From CAYUYV01 sp050331455 (GTDB taxonomy: Bacteria > Pseudomonadota > Alphaproteobacteria > JAJFIK01): 64,000 nt of DNA. Shown here in pieces: positions 55,846-64,000 of this stretch. A program made the translations under genes and the position numbers. Location: positions 148,805 to 212,804 of the forward strand of contig JBHJGV010000027.1 in NCBI GenBank assembly GCA_050331455.1, in the 5' to 3' direction. Each line of letters opens with the position of its first letter. Position 1 is the stretch's first letter. Under the pieces are notes generated by a model, which did no database searches, had not been told where the DNA came from, and saw only the letters and a program-made list of their open reading frames with translations.

Positions 55846-56421
55846 GTGAACGCCCGGACCCCAGAGGCGACCCTCGCCGATTTGTCGGTAGCGGTCGTCG
55901 ACGATGACAAGGATATGCTGAAACTGATGCGCACGATGCTGCAGCGGATCGGTTTGCAGCGCATTGCCCTCTTCCTCGACCCGGCCGAGGCGCTGGCCCT
56001 ACCGGCCATCAAGGCTCCGGATGTCTTGATCTGCGATTGGGAGATGGAAGCGATGGATGGCGGGACCTTTGTGGAGCGTTTCCGCAACACGCCCGCGGGA
56101 CGCTCGGGACCAGCCGTCTTTTTCCTGACGGGCCGGCCCCTCACGGAACGGGTCGAAACCGCCCGCCGCCTCAAGGTTCAAGGCTTCCTCGCCAAACCCG
56201 TGTCTCCAAAAACCTTAAAAGCCCGCCTGAGCAAATTGGGCACCGGTCCGCGCACATCCCCTCACCCGCTCGCCCCCGAGGAGCGCCCCTCAGGGCCAAC
56301 CCTCCCTGGTCCAACCACACCCGAGACGCCCACGCCGGAGCCAAACGCCCCGGAGTTAACCGCTCAAGAACCACGTCCCTCGGAGATCGGGGCAGGCGAT
56401 GACGATGTCGTCGAGATTTGA
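55846..56421 (+). CDS. Orphan response-regulator receiver protein with Pro/Glu tail
   Basis: A receiver domain of about 125 residues with a disordered C-terminal tail. The acidic pocket is VAVVDDDKDM near residue 15, the phospho-acceptor Asp is in LICDWEMEAMDGG near residue 61, the Thr is in FFLTGR, and the Lys is in GFLAKPVSP near residue 112. The remaining 65 residues are Pro, Glu and Thr rich and end DDDVVEI, with no DNA-binding domain. It may act through protein contacts. The GTG at 55846 is chosen over an ATG at 55810 that lacks a ribosome site. No histidine kinase is nearby. Confidence 0.8.
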   Translation: MNARTPEATLADLSVAVVDDDKDMLKLMRTMLQRIGLQRIALFLDPAEALALPAIKAPDVLICDWEMEAMDGGTFVERFRNTPAGRSGPAVFFLTGRPLTERVETARRLKVQGFLAKPVSPKTLKARLSKLGTGPRTSPHPLAPEERPSGPTLPGPTTPETPTPEPNAPELTAQEPRPSEIGAGDDDVVEI

Positions 56422-56455
56422 CCGGCCCGCACGCACTCTTTCGTTCGCTCACCGG

Positions 56456-58315
56456 TTATGCCGTCTGCCGCTGCCACATGCTCGCATAGAGACCGTCCTG
56501 GGCCAGAAGCGCCCCATGGGTGCCCCGTTCGGCGATGCGCCCGTCTTCCAGAACGATGATTTGATCCGCATTCATGATCGTGGACAGCCTGTGCGCGATG
56601 ACGAGCGTCGTGCGTGAGGCGCTGACGCCATCCAGCGCGGTCTGGATGGCCTGCTCCGTACGCGTATCGAGGGACGACGTGGCCTCGTCCAGAACCAGGA
56701 TGGCCGGATCCTTGAGCAGAACCCGGGCGATGGCCACCCTTTGTTGTTCGCCTCCGGACAGCTTCAAGCCGCGTTCCCCCACGACGGTCTCATACCCATC
56801 CGACATTTTGCCGATGGACTCGTCGAGTTCGGCACGCCGGGCCGCATCCTCGATCTCCTCGGGAAGGGCGACCGATCCACCCGATCCCTCGGTCCGTCCA
56901 TACCCGATATTGTAGGTGATCGTATCGTTGAAAAGCTCCGTATCTTGCGGAACCACACCAACCGCCCGGCGCAGGCTTTCCTGGGTCACGGCGCGAATGT
57001 CCTGGCCGTCGATGGTGATCGTGCCTGTGGTGACATCGAAATGGCGGAACAGCAGTTTGGCGATCGTCGATTTGCCCGCCCCCGTGCGCCCGACAATGGC
57101 GCATTTCGTTCCCGCAGGAACGGTGAAACTGATGCCGTGCAGGATGGTGCGCGTGTCGTCATAGCCGAAGGTGACATTGTCGAAGCGGATTTCACCCCGC
57201 GTGACAAACAAGTCCGGCGCGCCGGGCCGGTCTTTGACATCCGGTTTCATGGTCAAGAGGGAGAGGAGCTGCTCGCTGTCGATCAGGGCTTCACGGATGT
57301 TCCGGTAGACAAAGGCCAGGATCTCGATGGGCCGGTAAAATTGGGCCATCAGGGACAGCATTAGCACCAGGGAGCCCACGGTCAGGTTTCCGGCGAGCAC
57401 ATCCATGGCCACCATCACCATGATGACCGCCAGACTGACCTGATAGATCGTGTTCTGACCCAGACCGAACACGAGGCCGGACATGTCGTCCCGGATGCTG
57501 GCGATCTCCAGGTCGCCAAGCGCACCGTCATAGCGGCCATATTCGTGGCGTTCATTGGTGAAGTTTTTCACAGACGCCACATTGGTCATGGCGTCGTAGA
57601 ATTTGCTTCCGGTCTCCTAGCTGGCTTCGATATAGGCGCGGTGGAACTTTTTGCGCCACTCGGCCATCAGTAAAGTATACGTCAGATAAACGAGCGCGGT
57701 CACCAGGATCACGCCGACATAGAACCAGCCAAAGCTGCCAACGATCAGCCCAAGGATCAGCACGAATTCGATCGCCATGGGCATGATCTGGAACACGGCA
57801 ATGTTGAGCAAAAGATCCGCACGGGCAGCACCGCGATTGACGATCCGCGCCAGGCTGGCCGTACGCCGGGTCAGGTGAAAGGCCATGGACAGGGACATCA
57901 CATGGTCGAAGGCGCGGGTGGACAGGGTCCGGAACAGGGCTTCGCTGACCCGGATCATCAGTGCCCGTTGCCCCTGGACGGCAATGAGGTAGACGATCTG
58001 GACCGTGCCATAGACCACAATGACAAAAACCGGGGAAAGGGCAAAAAGAAGCTCGCGTGAAACTGTGCCTCCGAGCCCGTCAATGATGTCTTTGTAAATA
58101 AAAGGCACCCATAGGCCAAGACCTCTGGCAACAATCAAGCAGGTGACGGCACCAATCACGCGCCAGCGCAAATCCCACCGGCCTTCAAGCCACAGATACG
58201 GCAGGAGGTCTCGGATGGTTTTCCATGCCGGACGGTCTGCGATGGGAATCCCGTCCTTGGTGATGGGCCGACCTCTTTGACCGAGCGGCCCGTCGTCTTT
58301 TTCCTGCGTGCTCAT
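56456..58315 (-). pseudogene. Atm1-like ABC transporter interrupted by an in-frame TAG
   Basis: This would be a 619-residue half-transporter like Atm1/HMT1 (glutathione-complex or Fe-S precursor export). The N-terminal part (58315 to 57620) has the membrane domain with AFHLTRRTASLARIVNRG. Codon 233 is TAG (57619-57617), then the same frame continues ETGSKFYDAMTNVASVKNFT through the rest of the permease. The ATPase has Walker A GRTGAGKST, LSGGEQQRVAIARV, ILVLDEATSSLD and IAHRLST. Both sides remain well conserved, so a single recent CAG-to-TAG change would explain it. Alternatives are readthrough, reinitiation at 57589, or a sequencing error. Confidence 0.8.
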
Positions 58316-58430
58316 GGGTTGAGTAAACGCGTGGCATGTGACGCTTTTATTACACGGCACGACGGTTTCGCGGATGGTTTGACGGCGTCACCGCGCCGGT
58401 GTCCAGTGGACCGGGGTGGGATGCGCTGCG

Positions 58431-58455
58431 GCGCCGCGCCGCGCCGCGCCGCGCC
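58431..58455. repeat. GCGCC pentanucleotide repeat, five units
   Basis: Five perfect GCGCC units lie in the divergent region between the ABC transporter and the esterase gene, about 60 bases before the esterase start. Confidence 0.9.
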
Positions 58456-58512
58456 CGACCGTGGGGCGATTTCCCCGCGTCGCGTGTCATTCATCACGGG
58501 AGGAAATGAACC

Positions 58513-59505
58513 ATGGCCCATCCCATCTTGTCCTTGCTTCTGGCCATCACCCTATCGATCGTGAGTTCGGCTGCCGGTGCGCTAGACGGCACCTATACCG
58601 AGGCAGACCTCCAAAGTGCCCATGTGCCCTCGCCGGTTCCAATCGGTATCTATACCCCCAAAAATTATGATCCGTCCCGGGACGAGCCCTATCCGCTTCT
58701 CCTCCAGCTCCATGGCGGCAACGGTTCCCGGGACGCCCTAAAGCGGCAGGCCCCGGCCCTTGAGCGCGCGATCGCCAGAGGATTGATCCCACCCGTCGTG
58801 TCCGTCATGCCGAGCGCCGGGCGCAGTTTGTATATGGACTTTCGGGACGGGTCGGAACGCTGGGAAACCTTCGTCCTGGAAGACCTGATCCCCCATATGC
58901 GCGCCACCCACCATGTGGCGCGGGGGCGCGAAGGCATGGTGGTCACGGGGGTTTCCATGGGCGGCATGGGCGCCTTGCGCCTCGCCTTTAAGCATCCGGA
59001 CCGGTTCCTCGCAGTGGCGGCCATGGAGCCAGGCATCCCCCCGGCCCTCACCTTCGATGATGTTCAGCTTCGGGATCAATTTTGGCGAGCGCCAGCCCTG
59101 CTGGAGAAGATCTATGGCAGCCCCGTGGACCGGACCACCTGGAAAGCCAACAACCCTGCCTCCATCGCTGCGGCCGATCCGGAGCGCCTTGTGGAGCTTG
59201 CCATTTATCTGGAGGCCGGGGACCAGGACATGTTCTATCTCCATCACGGGACGGAGTTTTTGCACCGTATCCTGTTCGATGCGGGCCTGTCCCACGAATA
59301 CCGTCTCGTGCGCGGGGCCGACCATGTTGGCCCGTCCCTCGCGCCGCGCTATGTCGATGCACTGGCCTTTCTGGGCCGGGCCCTCGATCCGCCGAAATGG
59401 GTCAATGGTCCGGTCAAGGCCACGCGGCGGGTCGTCGACCGACTGAAAAAGCGTGCCGGTCTGCCGGTGACCGATCACGATCCCCGGCGCCTGCGGGTCG
59501 AATGA
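58513..59505 (+). CDS. Secreted alpha/beta hydrolase, esterase D-like
   Basis: A 330-residue putative esterase with a Sec signal peptide (LSLLLAITLSIVSSAAGA, likely cut near residue 23). The hydrolase core has LLLQLHGGNGSRD near residue 60 (oxyanion side), the nucleophile GVSMGGMGALR near residue 150, an acid in EAGDQDMF, and the histidine in GADHVGPSLA near residue 276. It resembles the putative esterase family that includes ferric-enterobactin and S-formylglutathione esterases; the substrate is unknown. GGAGGAAA precedes the ATG. Confidence 0.86.
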   Translation: MAHPILSLLLAITLSIVSSAAGALDGTYTEADLQSAHVPSPVPIGIYTPKNYDPSRDEPYPLLLQLHGGNGSRDALKRQAPALERAIARGLIPPVVSVMPSAGRSLYMDFRDGSERWETFVLEDLIPHMRATHHVARGREGMVVTGVSMGGMGALRLAFKHPDRFLAVAAMEPGIPPALTFDDVQLRDQFWRAPALLEKIYGSPVDRTTWKANNPASIAAADPERLVELAIYLEAGDQDMFYLHHGTEFLHRILFDAGLSHEYRLVRGADHVGPSLAPRYVDALAFLGRALDPPKWVNGPVKATRRVVDRLKKRAGLPVTDHDPRRLRVE

Positions 59506-59515
59506 TGCGCGACCG

Positions 59516-60856
59516 TCAGAGCCGGGGCAGGATCGCCTCCAGCGCCTTGAGGAAGGCATTGCCCATGGGCTCCAGGATCTCCGGGCGCGTCTTATCGGCC
59601 CGGTCTTGCGGCGAATGGTGGAAGGGATGGCCACCGAAAGCGCCGAAGGCCCGGGTATAGCCGGCTTCGAGCACGTTTCTCAGCTCGCCCGCGGCGCGGT
59701 CCGGGCTCGCGGGGAGAACCGCCTCGAGCCCGGCCAGCCCAGCAAAGGCCCGGCGCAAATCCGAAACCAGATCTTCCGTACCCAACAGATAACGCTGGGA
59801 GTCGGCACTGGGCAGCAGGCGGGGCGGGGACAGCTCGAACACCCCCCGCGCGGCAAGCCCGGCGCCCAAATGGACCCACAAGACGGTCTCCTCCGGCGGC
59901 GGAGCAGCCTTTTCCAGCAGATGGGCCGCCCCGGCATTCTCCAGTTCATGGCCGGAATTGGCGACAAAAATCATCCGGCGCCCGGGCGCCACGGCGGGCA
60001 ACCGCTCGGCAAGCGCCAGAAAGACAGCGATGCCCGGCCCGCGCTCCGCCGCGCAATGGAACCAGCCGCTCAAGGGCGTGGAGACCACGATCGCAGGGCC
60101 CTGCCCTTTGATTTCCGCCCGGATGTTCCGGGCCGAGCCCGTCCGGAGCGGCGGCCCGTCCACGGTCAGGCGGGCACGCGCGCCCCGGCCGGCGGCCTTG
60201 AGCACAGGATCGGCGTCCCGCGGTGCCAGGGTCAGCAAAGGGATGGCGATGCCGGGCAGGCTCACCGGTGCATTGAGGGCGATGACCGTACCCGACGGGC
60301 CGAAGGGCACCAGAACGACGCCGACCGCGCCGGCCTCAACCGCCTCATTCACCGCGCCGAGAAGGGCCGGCTGCATCAGCGAGGAATGCCTGCGATAGGG
60401 CAACGGGAAAACGGCAATCCGCCCCGCCAAGGCCTGGGACGGCGCATAGGGTTCGAAAAGACCGAGAGGGGCTTCGAGCCCGTCCGGCCCGGTGAATGTG
60501 AGCGGCCATTGGGCGTGTCCGGTCACGGGCGCGTCGTCGCCAATGGTAATGTCCGCACGCGTCACCTCAGCGGCGGGAACCTCGAATGCGTCATAGTCCA
60601 CCGTGAAGCCGGAGGCGCCCAGACGACTGCCCACCCAGATGGCCGTTTGCCGGTCACCCCGGCTGCCCGAGCGGTGCCAGCCGAACCCGTCATAGGTCAC
60701 GACGTCCTTGTAAAGCTGAGCGCCGTCCATGGGAGGCACCGGGGCGCCCGCGCTCCCGCCCTGCTGGGCCAGCACGGGCCGGCCCCCGGCGAGCGTTGCC
60801 GTCGCGCCGATAAGGCCGGTGCAGGCGACGCGTCGATTGATACCGTGTCCTGTCAT
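59516..60856 (-). CDS. Secreted M28-like protein lacking canonical metal ligands
   Basis: A 446-residue protein with a Tat-type leader (INRRVACTGLIGATATLAGG). A PA-like insert domain spans about residues 95-235, and an M28-peptidase-like domain follows. In that domain the usual zinc segments are replaced: GAHYDS by STPLSGWFH, DDNASG by AAERGPG, and GEE by GHE (FVANSGHELENAGAAHLLE near residue 302). It may therefore be catalytically inactive or use a different mechanism. The ATG at 60856 has GGAG upstream; one at 60868 lacks spacing. It converges on the esterase with 10 bases between. Confidence 0.7.
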   Translation of the reverse strand: MTGHGINRRVACTGLIGATATLAGGRPVLAQQGGSAGAPVPPMDGAQLYKDVVTYDGFGWHRSGSRGDRQTAIWVGSRLGASGFTVDYDAFEVPAAEVTRADITIGDDAPVTGHAQWPLTFTGPDGLEAPLGLFEPYAPSQALAGRIAVFPLPYRRHSSLMQPALLGAVNEAVEAGAVGVVLVPFGPSGTVIALNAPVSLPGIAIPLLTLAPRDADPVLKAAGRGARARLTVDGPPLRTGSARNIRAEIKGQGPAIVVSTPLSGWFHCAAERGPGIAVFLALAERLPAVAPGRRMIFVANSGHELENAGAAHLLEKAAPPPEETVLWVHLGAGLAARGVFELSPPRLLPSADSQRYLLGTEDLVSDLRRAFAGLAGLEAVLPASPDRAAGELRNVLEAGYTRAFGAFGGHPFHHSPQDRADKTRPEILEPMGNAFLKALEAILPRL

Positions 60857-61161
60857 GGGCGGCTCCATCCTTTCTGCGGGAACGTCTATGTCGACCGGCA
60901 AACACCGGAAGGACATGTGCGTGTCGTCGATGGGTGGTGTCTCGTCGATGGGTGAGACCTGCGTCTTTTTCCAAGGGAGTCATGCGCGCCGATCCGACGC
61001 TGTCGTCTGGGCCTGCGGGACCGAGTTCGATCTTTCACGGGCCGTCCGCTCCAGGGGCGGCGCGTGGAGGATGCCTTGATTTCATGCCATGGTTTCGTGC
61101 GATGCGGTACCGGGTTTGACCGTGCCGCGAAACCGCAAAGACAGGTCAAGGAGATCGCCCC
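60857..61161. other. Divergent intergenic region between M28-like gene and fhs
   Basis: Contains a 13-bp direct repeat TCGTCGATGGGTG at 60924-60936 and 60942-60954 (18-bp spacing), and the fhs ribosome site AAGGAG. No gene, riboswitch or clear promoter was recognised. Confidence 0.6.
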
Positions 61162-62886
61162 ATGCCACCGGCCCCTCCCGCAGCGTCCGCCGGCGCGGCC
61201 CTTCCGCCGCCGGGTGCGCCCGATATCGAGATCGCACGCGCGGCGCCCATGCGGCCCATTCTGGACCTGGCCGGCGAGCGGCTCGGGCTGCCGGCCGATG
61301 CACTTATTCCGTACGGGCACCATAAGGCGAAACTGTCCCATGACGCCATTGCGAACCTGAAGGATCGGCCCCGGGGCAAGCTCGTGCTGGTCACCGCGAT
61401 GACACCGACGCCCGCAGGTGAAGGCAAGACCACCACCAGCGTCGGGCTCAATGACGGGCTCAACCATATCGGCGTGCGCGCGCAGGTCTGCCTGCGGGAG
61501 CCGTCGCTGGGGCCCTGTTTCGGCATGAAGGGCGGGGCGGCCGGCGGCGGGCGGGCCCAGGTTCTGCCCATGGAAGACATCAATCTCCATTTCACGGGCG
61601 ACTTCCACGCCGTCACGGCGACCCACAATCTCCTCGCCGCCATGATCGACAATCATCTTCATTGGGGGAACGATCTGGGCATCGATCCGCGCCGCGTGTC
61701 CTGGAAGCGGGTCATGGACATGAACGATCGGGCCCTGCGCACCATCGTGGCGGGGCTCGGCGGCCCGGCCCATGGTGTGCCCCGGGAGGACGGCTTCGAT
61801 ATCACCGTGGCCTCGGAGGTCATGGCCATCCTCTGCCTCGCCGCCGACCTTGAGGACCTGCAGGCCCGGCTCGCCCGCATGATCGTGGCCCAACGCCATG
61901 ACAAGACGCCCGTGACGGCCGGCGATCTGGGGGCGGATGGTGCCATGGCCGTCCTGCTGAAGGATGCGCTGCAGCCCAATCTGGTGCAGAGCATCGATCA
62001 CAGCCCGGCCTTCATCCATGGCGGGCCTTTCGCCAATATCGCCCATGGCTGCAATTCGGTCCTTGCGACCCACGCGGCCCTCGCCCTGAATGACGTGGTG
62101 GTGACGGAGGCAGGATTCGGGGCCGATCTGGGGGCGGAGAAATTCCTCAATATCAAATGCCGCCAATCCGGCCTGCGCCCCGATGCAGTGGTGCTGGTCT
62201 GTACGGTCCGCACTCTGAAAATGCAGGGCGGCGTGACAAAAGACTCCCTCGGCGAACCGGATCCGGCCGCGGTGACACGCGGGGGGGCCAATCTCGCCCG
62301 CCACATCGCCAATCTGGGTCGGTTCGGGCTCAAACCCGAGGTCGCGATCAACCATTTCGTGAAAGACACAGGCGATGAGATCGAGGCCGTGCGCGCCCTG
62401 TGCGCTGAGCATGGGGTGACGGCGGTGCTGGCGCGCCACTGGGCCGAAGGCGGTCCGGGCGCGGCGGATCTGGCCCGCGCCGTCATGGCGACTCTCGACG
62501 GGCCGGCACCCCAGGTGGATCTTCTCTACCCCGATGACATGCCGCTGGCGGACAAGATCCGCACCGTTGCGACGGAAATCTATGGTGCCTCGGACATTGC
62601 GTTGAACGATGTGGCCCGCCGGTCGCTGGAGGCATTTCAGGACCAGGGCTTTGGCCATTTGCCCGTGTGCATCGCCAAGACCCAATACAGTTTCTCCGCC
62701 GATCCATCCGTGCTCGGCGCGCCGTCCGGCCATGTCCTGCCGGTGCGAGAGGCGCGGCTCGCCGCCGGCGCGGGTTTCGTGGTGGCCGTGTGCGGAGACA
62801 TCATGACCATGCCCGGCCTTCCCCGCAAACCGGCGGCCCTGGGCATCGGACTGGATGGTGACGGACAGATCGTCGGATTGTCCTGA
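61162..62886 (+). CDS. fhs: Formate-tetrahydrofolate ligase
   Basis: A cytosolic enzyme charging tetrahydrofolate with formate using ATP, giving 10-formyl-THF for purines and one-carbon metabolism. The 574 residues are close to the family norm. Signatures are VTAMTPTPAGEGKTTTSVGL near residue 74, LREPSLGPCFGMKGGAAGGG near residue 113, and FTGDFHAVTATHNLLAA near residue 144. GAPSGHVLPVREARLAAGAG appears late. The first 25 residues are Ala/Pro rich. AAGGAG precedes the ATG. Confidence 0.96.
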   Translation: MPPAPPAASAGAALPPPGAPDIEIARAAPMRPILDLAGERLGLPADALIPYGHHKAKLSHDAIANLKDRPRGKLVLVTAMTPTPAGEGKTTTSVGLNDGLNHIGVRAQVCLREPSLGPCFGMKGGAAGGGRAQVLPMEDINLHFTGDFHAVTATHNLLAAMIDNHLHWGNDLGIDPRRVSWKRVMDMNDRALRTIVAGLGGPAHGVPREDGFDITVASEVMAILCLAADLEDLQARLARMIVAQRHDKTPVTAGDLGADGAMAVLLKDALQPNLVQSIDHSPAFIHGGPFANIAHGCNSVLATHAALALNDVVVTEAGFGADLGAEKFLNIKCRQSGLRPDAVVLVCTVRTLKMQGGVTKDSLGEPDPAAVTRGGANLARHIANLGRFGLKPEVAINHFVKDTGDEIEAVRALCAEHGVTAVLARHWAEGGPGAADLARAVMATLDGPAPQVDLLYPDDMPLADKIRTVATEIYGASDIALNDVARRSLEAFQDQGFGHLPVCIAKTQYSFSADPSVLGAPSGHVLPVREARLAAGAGFVVAVCGDIMTMPGLPRKPAALGIGLDGDGQIVGLS

Positions 62887-62921
62887 CCCCCGGGCAAGCT
62901 TGCGTCCCCATGCGTGGTGGA

Positions 62922-63000
62922 GCCGTGGATAACCGGCCCGCCGGAGCGACCGCCACCATTCAGCCGTAGGCGGTCCGGTGATCCACGGCGGGCGGTTATC
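62922..63000. repeat. Complex inverted repeat after fhs
   Basis: GCCGTGGAT (62922-62930) is complementary to ATCCACGGC (62981-62989). GACCGCC (62948-62954) pairs with GGCGGTC (62969-62975). GATAACCG with GCCCGCC nearly mirrors GGCGGGCGGTTATC (62987-63000). These give alternative hairpins 35 bases past the fhs stop. It may be a terminator or a leftover transposon end. Confidence 0.5.
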
Positions 63001-63075
63001 GCGTTCGGATCCTGTGAGGTTGCGGTTGGAACACAGCAACCGAAAGGGGACTGTTTAGAATTTCGTGCTCGCGCC

Positions 63076-63210
63076 ATGACGCCGGACGCTCTTGCCCGCA
63101 AGGTGCCTGCCGCGGCCTGGCATGAGGTGAGTTGGCGGGAGGGCACGGATAAGCGTCTCGCCTGTCGCTTCGCCGCACTGTGCGTGCGTGACGGCGGCCG
63201 ATTCCGAGGG
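63076..63210 (+). pseudogene. Transposase remnant, IS701-like
   Basis: About 40 codons read ALARKVPAAAWHEVSWREG then RLACRFAALCVR, closely resembling the middle of IS701-family DDE transposases (pattern LPxxAWRxxxWREG...SRFAxxRVR). Similarity stops after this and neither end of an element is seen, so it is a decayed fragment. The remainder of 62887-63384 holds the inverted repeat and no other gene. Confidence 0.5.
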
Positions 63211-63384
63211 TGACAGACCCCGAGGCGCCGCCCCCGCGCACCCAGCGCCACGTTCCGAGCTCCGTCGCGACACTCAGTGTGCTGATCGGTCCGAAACTGG
63301 CCCGCAAACGCGCCCGATGCCCCTGCCGCGCACAACCCGCCGCACCAGCATCACGAATAAAGCTCAATGCGTGACGCAGTAGGA

Positions 63385-64000
63385 TTAGGCTTTCGCTTCC
63401 AGGGTGCGGGTGAGCGTATCCCGCCGTGACAAAGCAGCCTGCCGAACACTGGTTACGATGGCGTCCGGAAATCCCGCCGGTAGACTTACGCTCACTGTGT
63501 CCAGGACAGCGGGAAGCGTCTCACACAGAGTATCGATCGCGCTCAAGGCTTGCGCCTTCGCAAGCCCTCCTGCAAGCGCCGTCTCCACGAAATGCCGTCC
63601 GAAGACCGTTTCGAAGCGGGTGTGGTTCGAGCGGCCGACCGACATGGCAAGGCGCATGTGTTTGCGCTCGATCTGGCGGGCATCGAGACTCGGCTGTGCC
63701 GTCAGAACATCATAGAGCGGTGTCAGGCGATAACCGCCGCCGGGATTGAGAAAGAGGCTGAAATTTTTGGCGTGACCATCCGTGGCCCCGATCAGCCAGA
63801 ACAGGACGGCCGCCTTGAAGACGGTCTCCCGATTGTCCTGCGGCGCGTCACTCCCGGCCAGGAGCTTCAGTAAATCCACGAGGCCGGGGCCGCCCTGGGA
63901 TTGGTATTTCCGGTCCGGCGGCACGGAGAGGGCCTGGCAGCAATCTTCCTGGGGCAGACGGATCAAACGGCCGTCCTTGGTCCAACGGCGATCGAAACGC
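63385..64000 (-). CDS. hipA: HipA-like toxin kinase, N-terminus beyond window edge
   Basis: The C-terminal 204 residues of a HipA-family serine/threonine kinase, the toxin of type II HipBA modules, which phosphorylates glutamyl-tRNA synthetase in E. coli. The frame is open to base 64000 and begins RFDRRWTKDGRLIRLPQED, matching the ERFDR...RLPQED segment. The catalytic-loop region is FWLIGATDGHAKNFSLFLNP near residue 67 of the visible part, then LTPLYDVLTAQP (the metal Asp). The hipB antitoxin would lie further right. The nearby transposase fragment suggests an acquired region. Confidence 0.85.
   Translation of the reverse strand, partial: RFDRRWTKDGRLIRLPQEDCCQALSVPPDRKYQSQGGPGLVDLLKLLAGSDAPQDNRETVFKAAVLFWLIGATDGHAKNFSLFLNPGGGYRLTPLYDVLTAQPSLDARQIERKHMRLAMSVGRSNHTRFETVFGRHFVETALAGGLAKAQALSAIDTLCETLPAVLDTVSVSLPAGFPDAIVTSVRQAALSRRDTLTRTLEAKA

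Noticed and set aside
57590..57619. Reading the split ABC transporter as two separate genes
   Set aside because: Both parts are in the same frame with one TAG between them. The break falls inside the membrane domain, and no ribosome site precedes the second part.
60886..63039. A 717-codon minus-strand frame opposite fhs
   Set aside because: It is complementary to a full-length fhs with all motifs and has no independent support.

Overview
The window is about 64 kb of high-GC, gene-dense DNA from an alphaproteobacterium. The evidence is syntenic as well as gene-level. There is an xseB-ispA-dxs-tlyA isoprenoid block, a uvrD-prmA-aminopeptidase P block and a radA-cvpA-purF-SDR block. There are also a metZ-apaG pair, a rsmE-gshA pair divergent from ubiA, and alphaproteobacterial families such as DUF4169, DUF4170, the double-length dCTP deaminase and a METTL20-like methyltransferase. 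The order cannot be fixed from the sequence; a free-living heterotroph of the Rhodospirillales, Kordiimonadales or Iodidimonadales type would fit. Several genes start with GTG or TTG behind a good ribosome binding site.

Left part (1-22 kb): a truncated TonB-dependent receptor ends in paired hairpins facing a minus-strand operon (DUF2157, GDYXXLXY protein, dCTP deaminase). Divergent from it is metZ, preceded by what I read as a SAM-II riboswitch carrying an extra stem-loop. Then come apaG, folE, trkH and argE on the plus strand. A long minus-strand run follows: glutathione synthesis (gshA), a short-chain dehydrogenase, a VTT membrane protein, a histone-deacetylase-like amidohydrolase, a histidine phosphatase, xseB, an unusual ispA, dxs and tlyA.

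Middle (22-43 kb): rsmE lies divergent from ubiA, a fatty acid desaturase and a METTL20-like methyltransferase. ubiD follows, so two ubiquinone genes sit near each other. Next are a CPBP family membrane protein, a glyoxalase-like protein, GNAT, MAPEG, pmbA, DUF4170 and an MsbA-like exporter. Beyond these are moaA, a TIR-transmembrane-FGE fusion protein, an NAD-dependent epimerase/reductase, a giant AsmA protein, and a small cluster of DUF4169, a secreted pentapeptide-repeat protein and a ClC channel.

Right part (43-64 kb): uvrD, prmA and aminopeptidase P lead to a lipoprotein phosphoesterase divergent from a DUF2306 protein. Then come radA-cvpA-purF-SDR, an SMP-30 family protein and an orphan receiver protein. 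An Atm1-like ABC transporter is interrupted by one in-frame TAG. A secreted esterase, a secreted M28-like protein lacking the usual metal ligands, and formate-tetrahydrofolate ligase follow. The right edge is accessory: a transposase remnant and a truncated hipA-like toxin gene.

Most of the window is housekeeping. The most unusual items are the SAM-II element with its inserted helix, the TIR-TM-FGE fusion, the ispA product with altered substrate-binding motifs, the nonsense-interrupted ABC transporter, and a recurring class of 13-21 bp intergenic tandem duplications. No tRNA, rRNA, CRISPR array, complete insertion sequence or prophage was seen.
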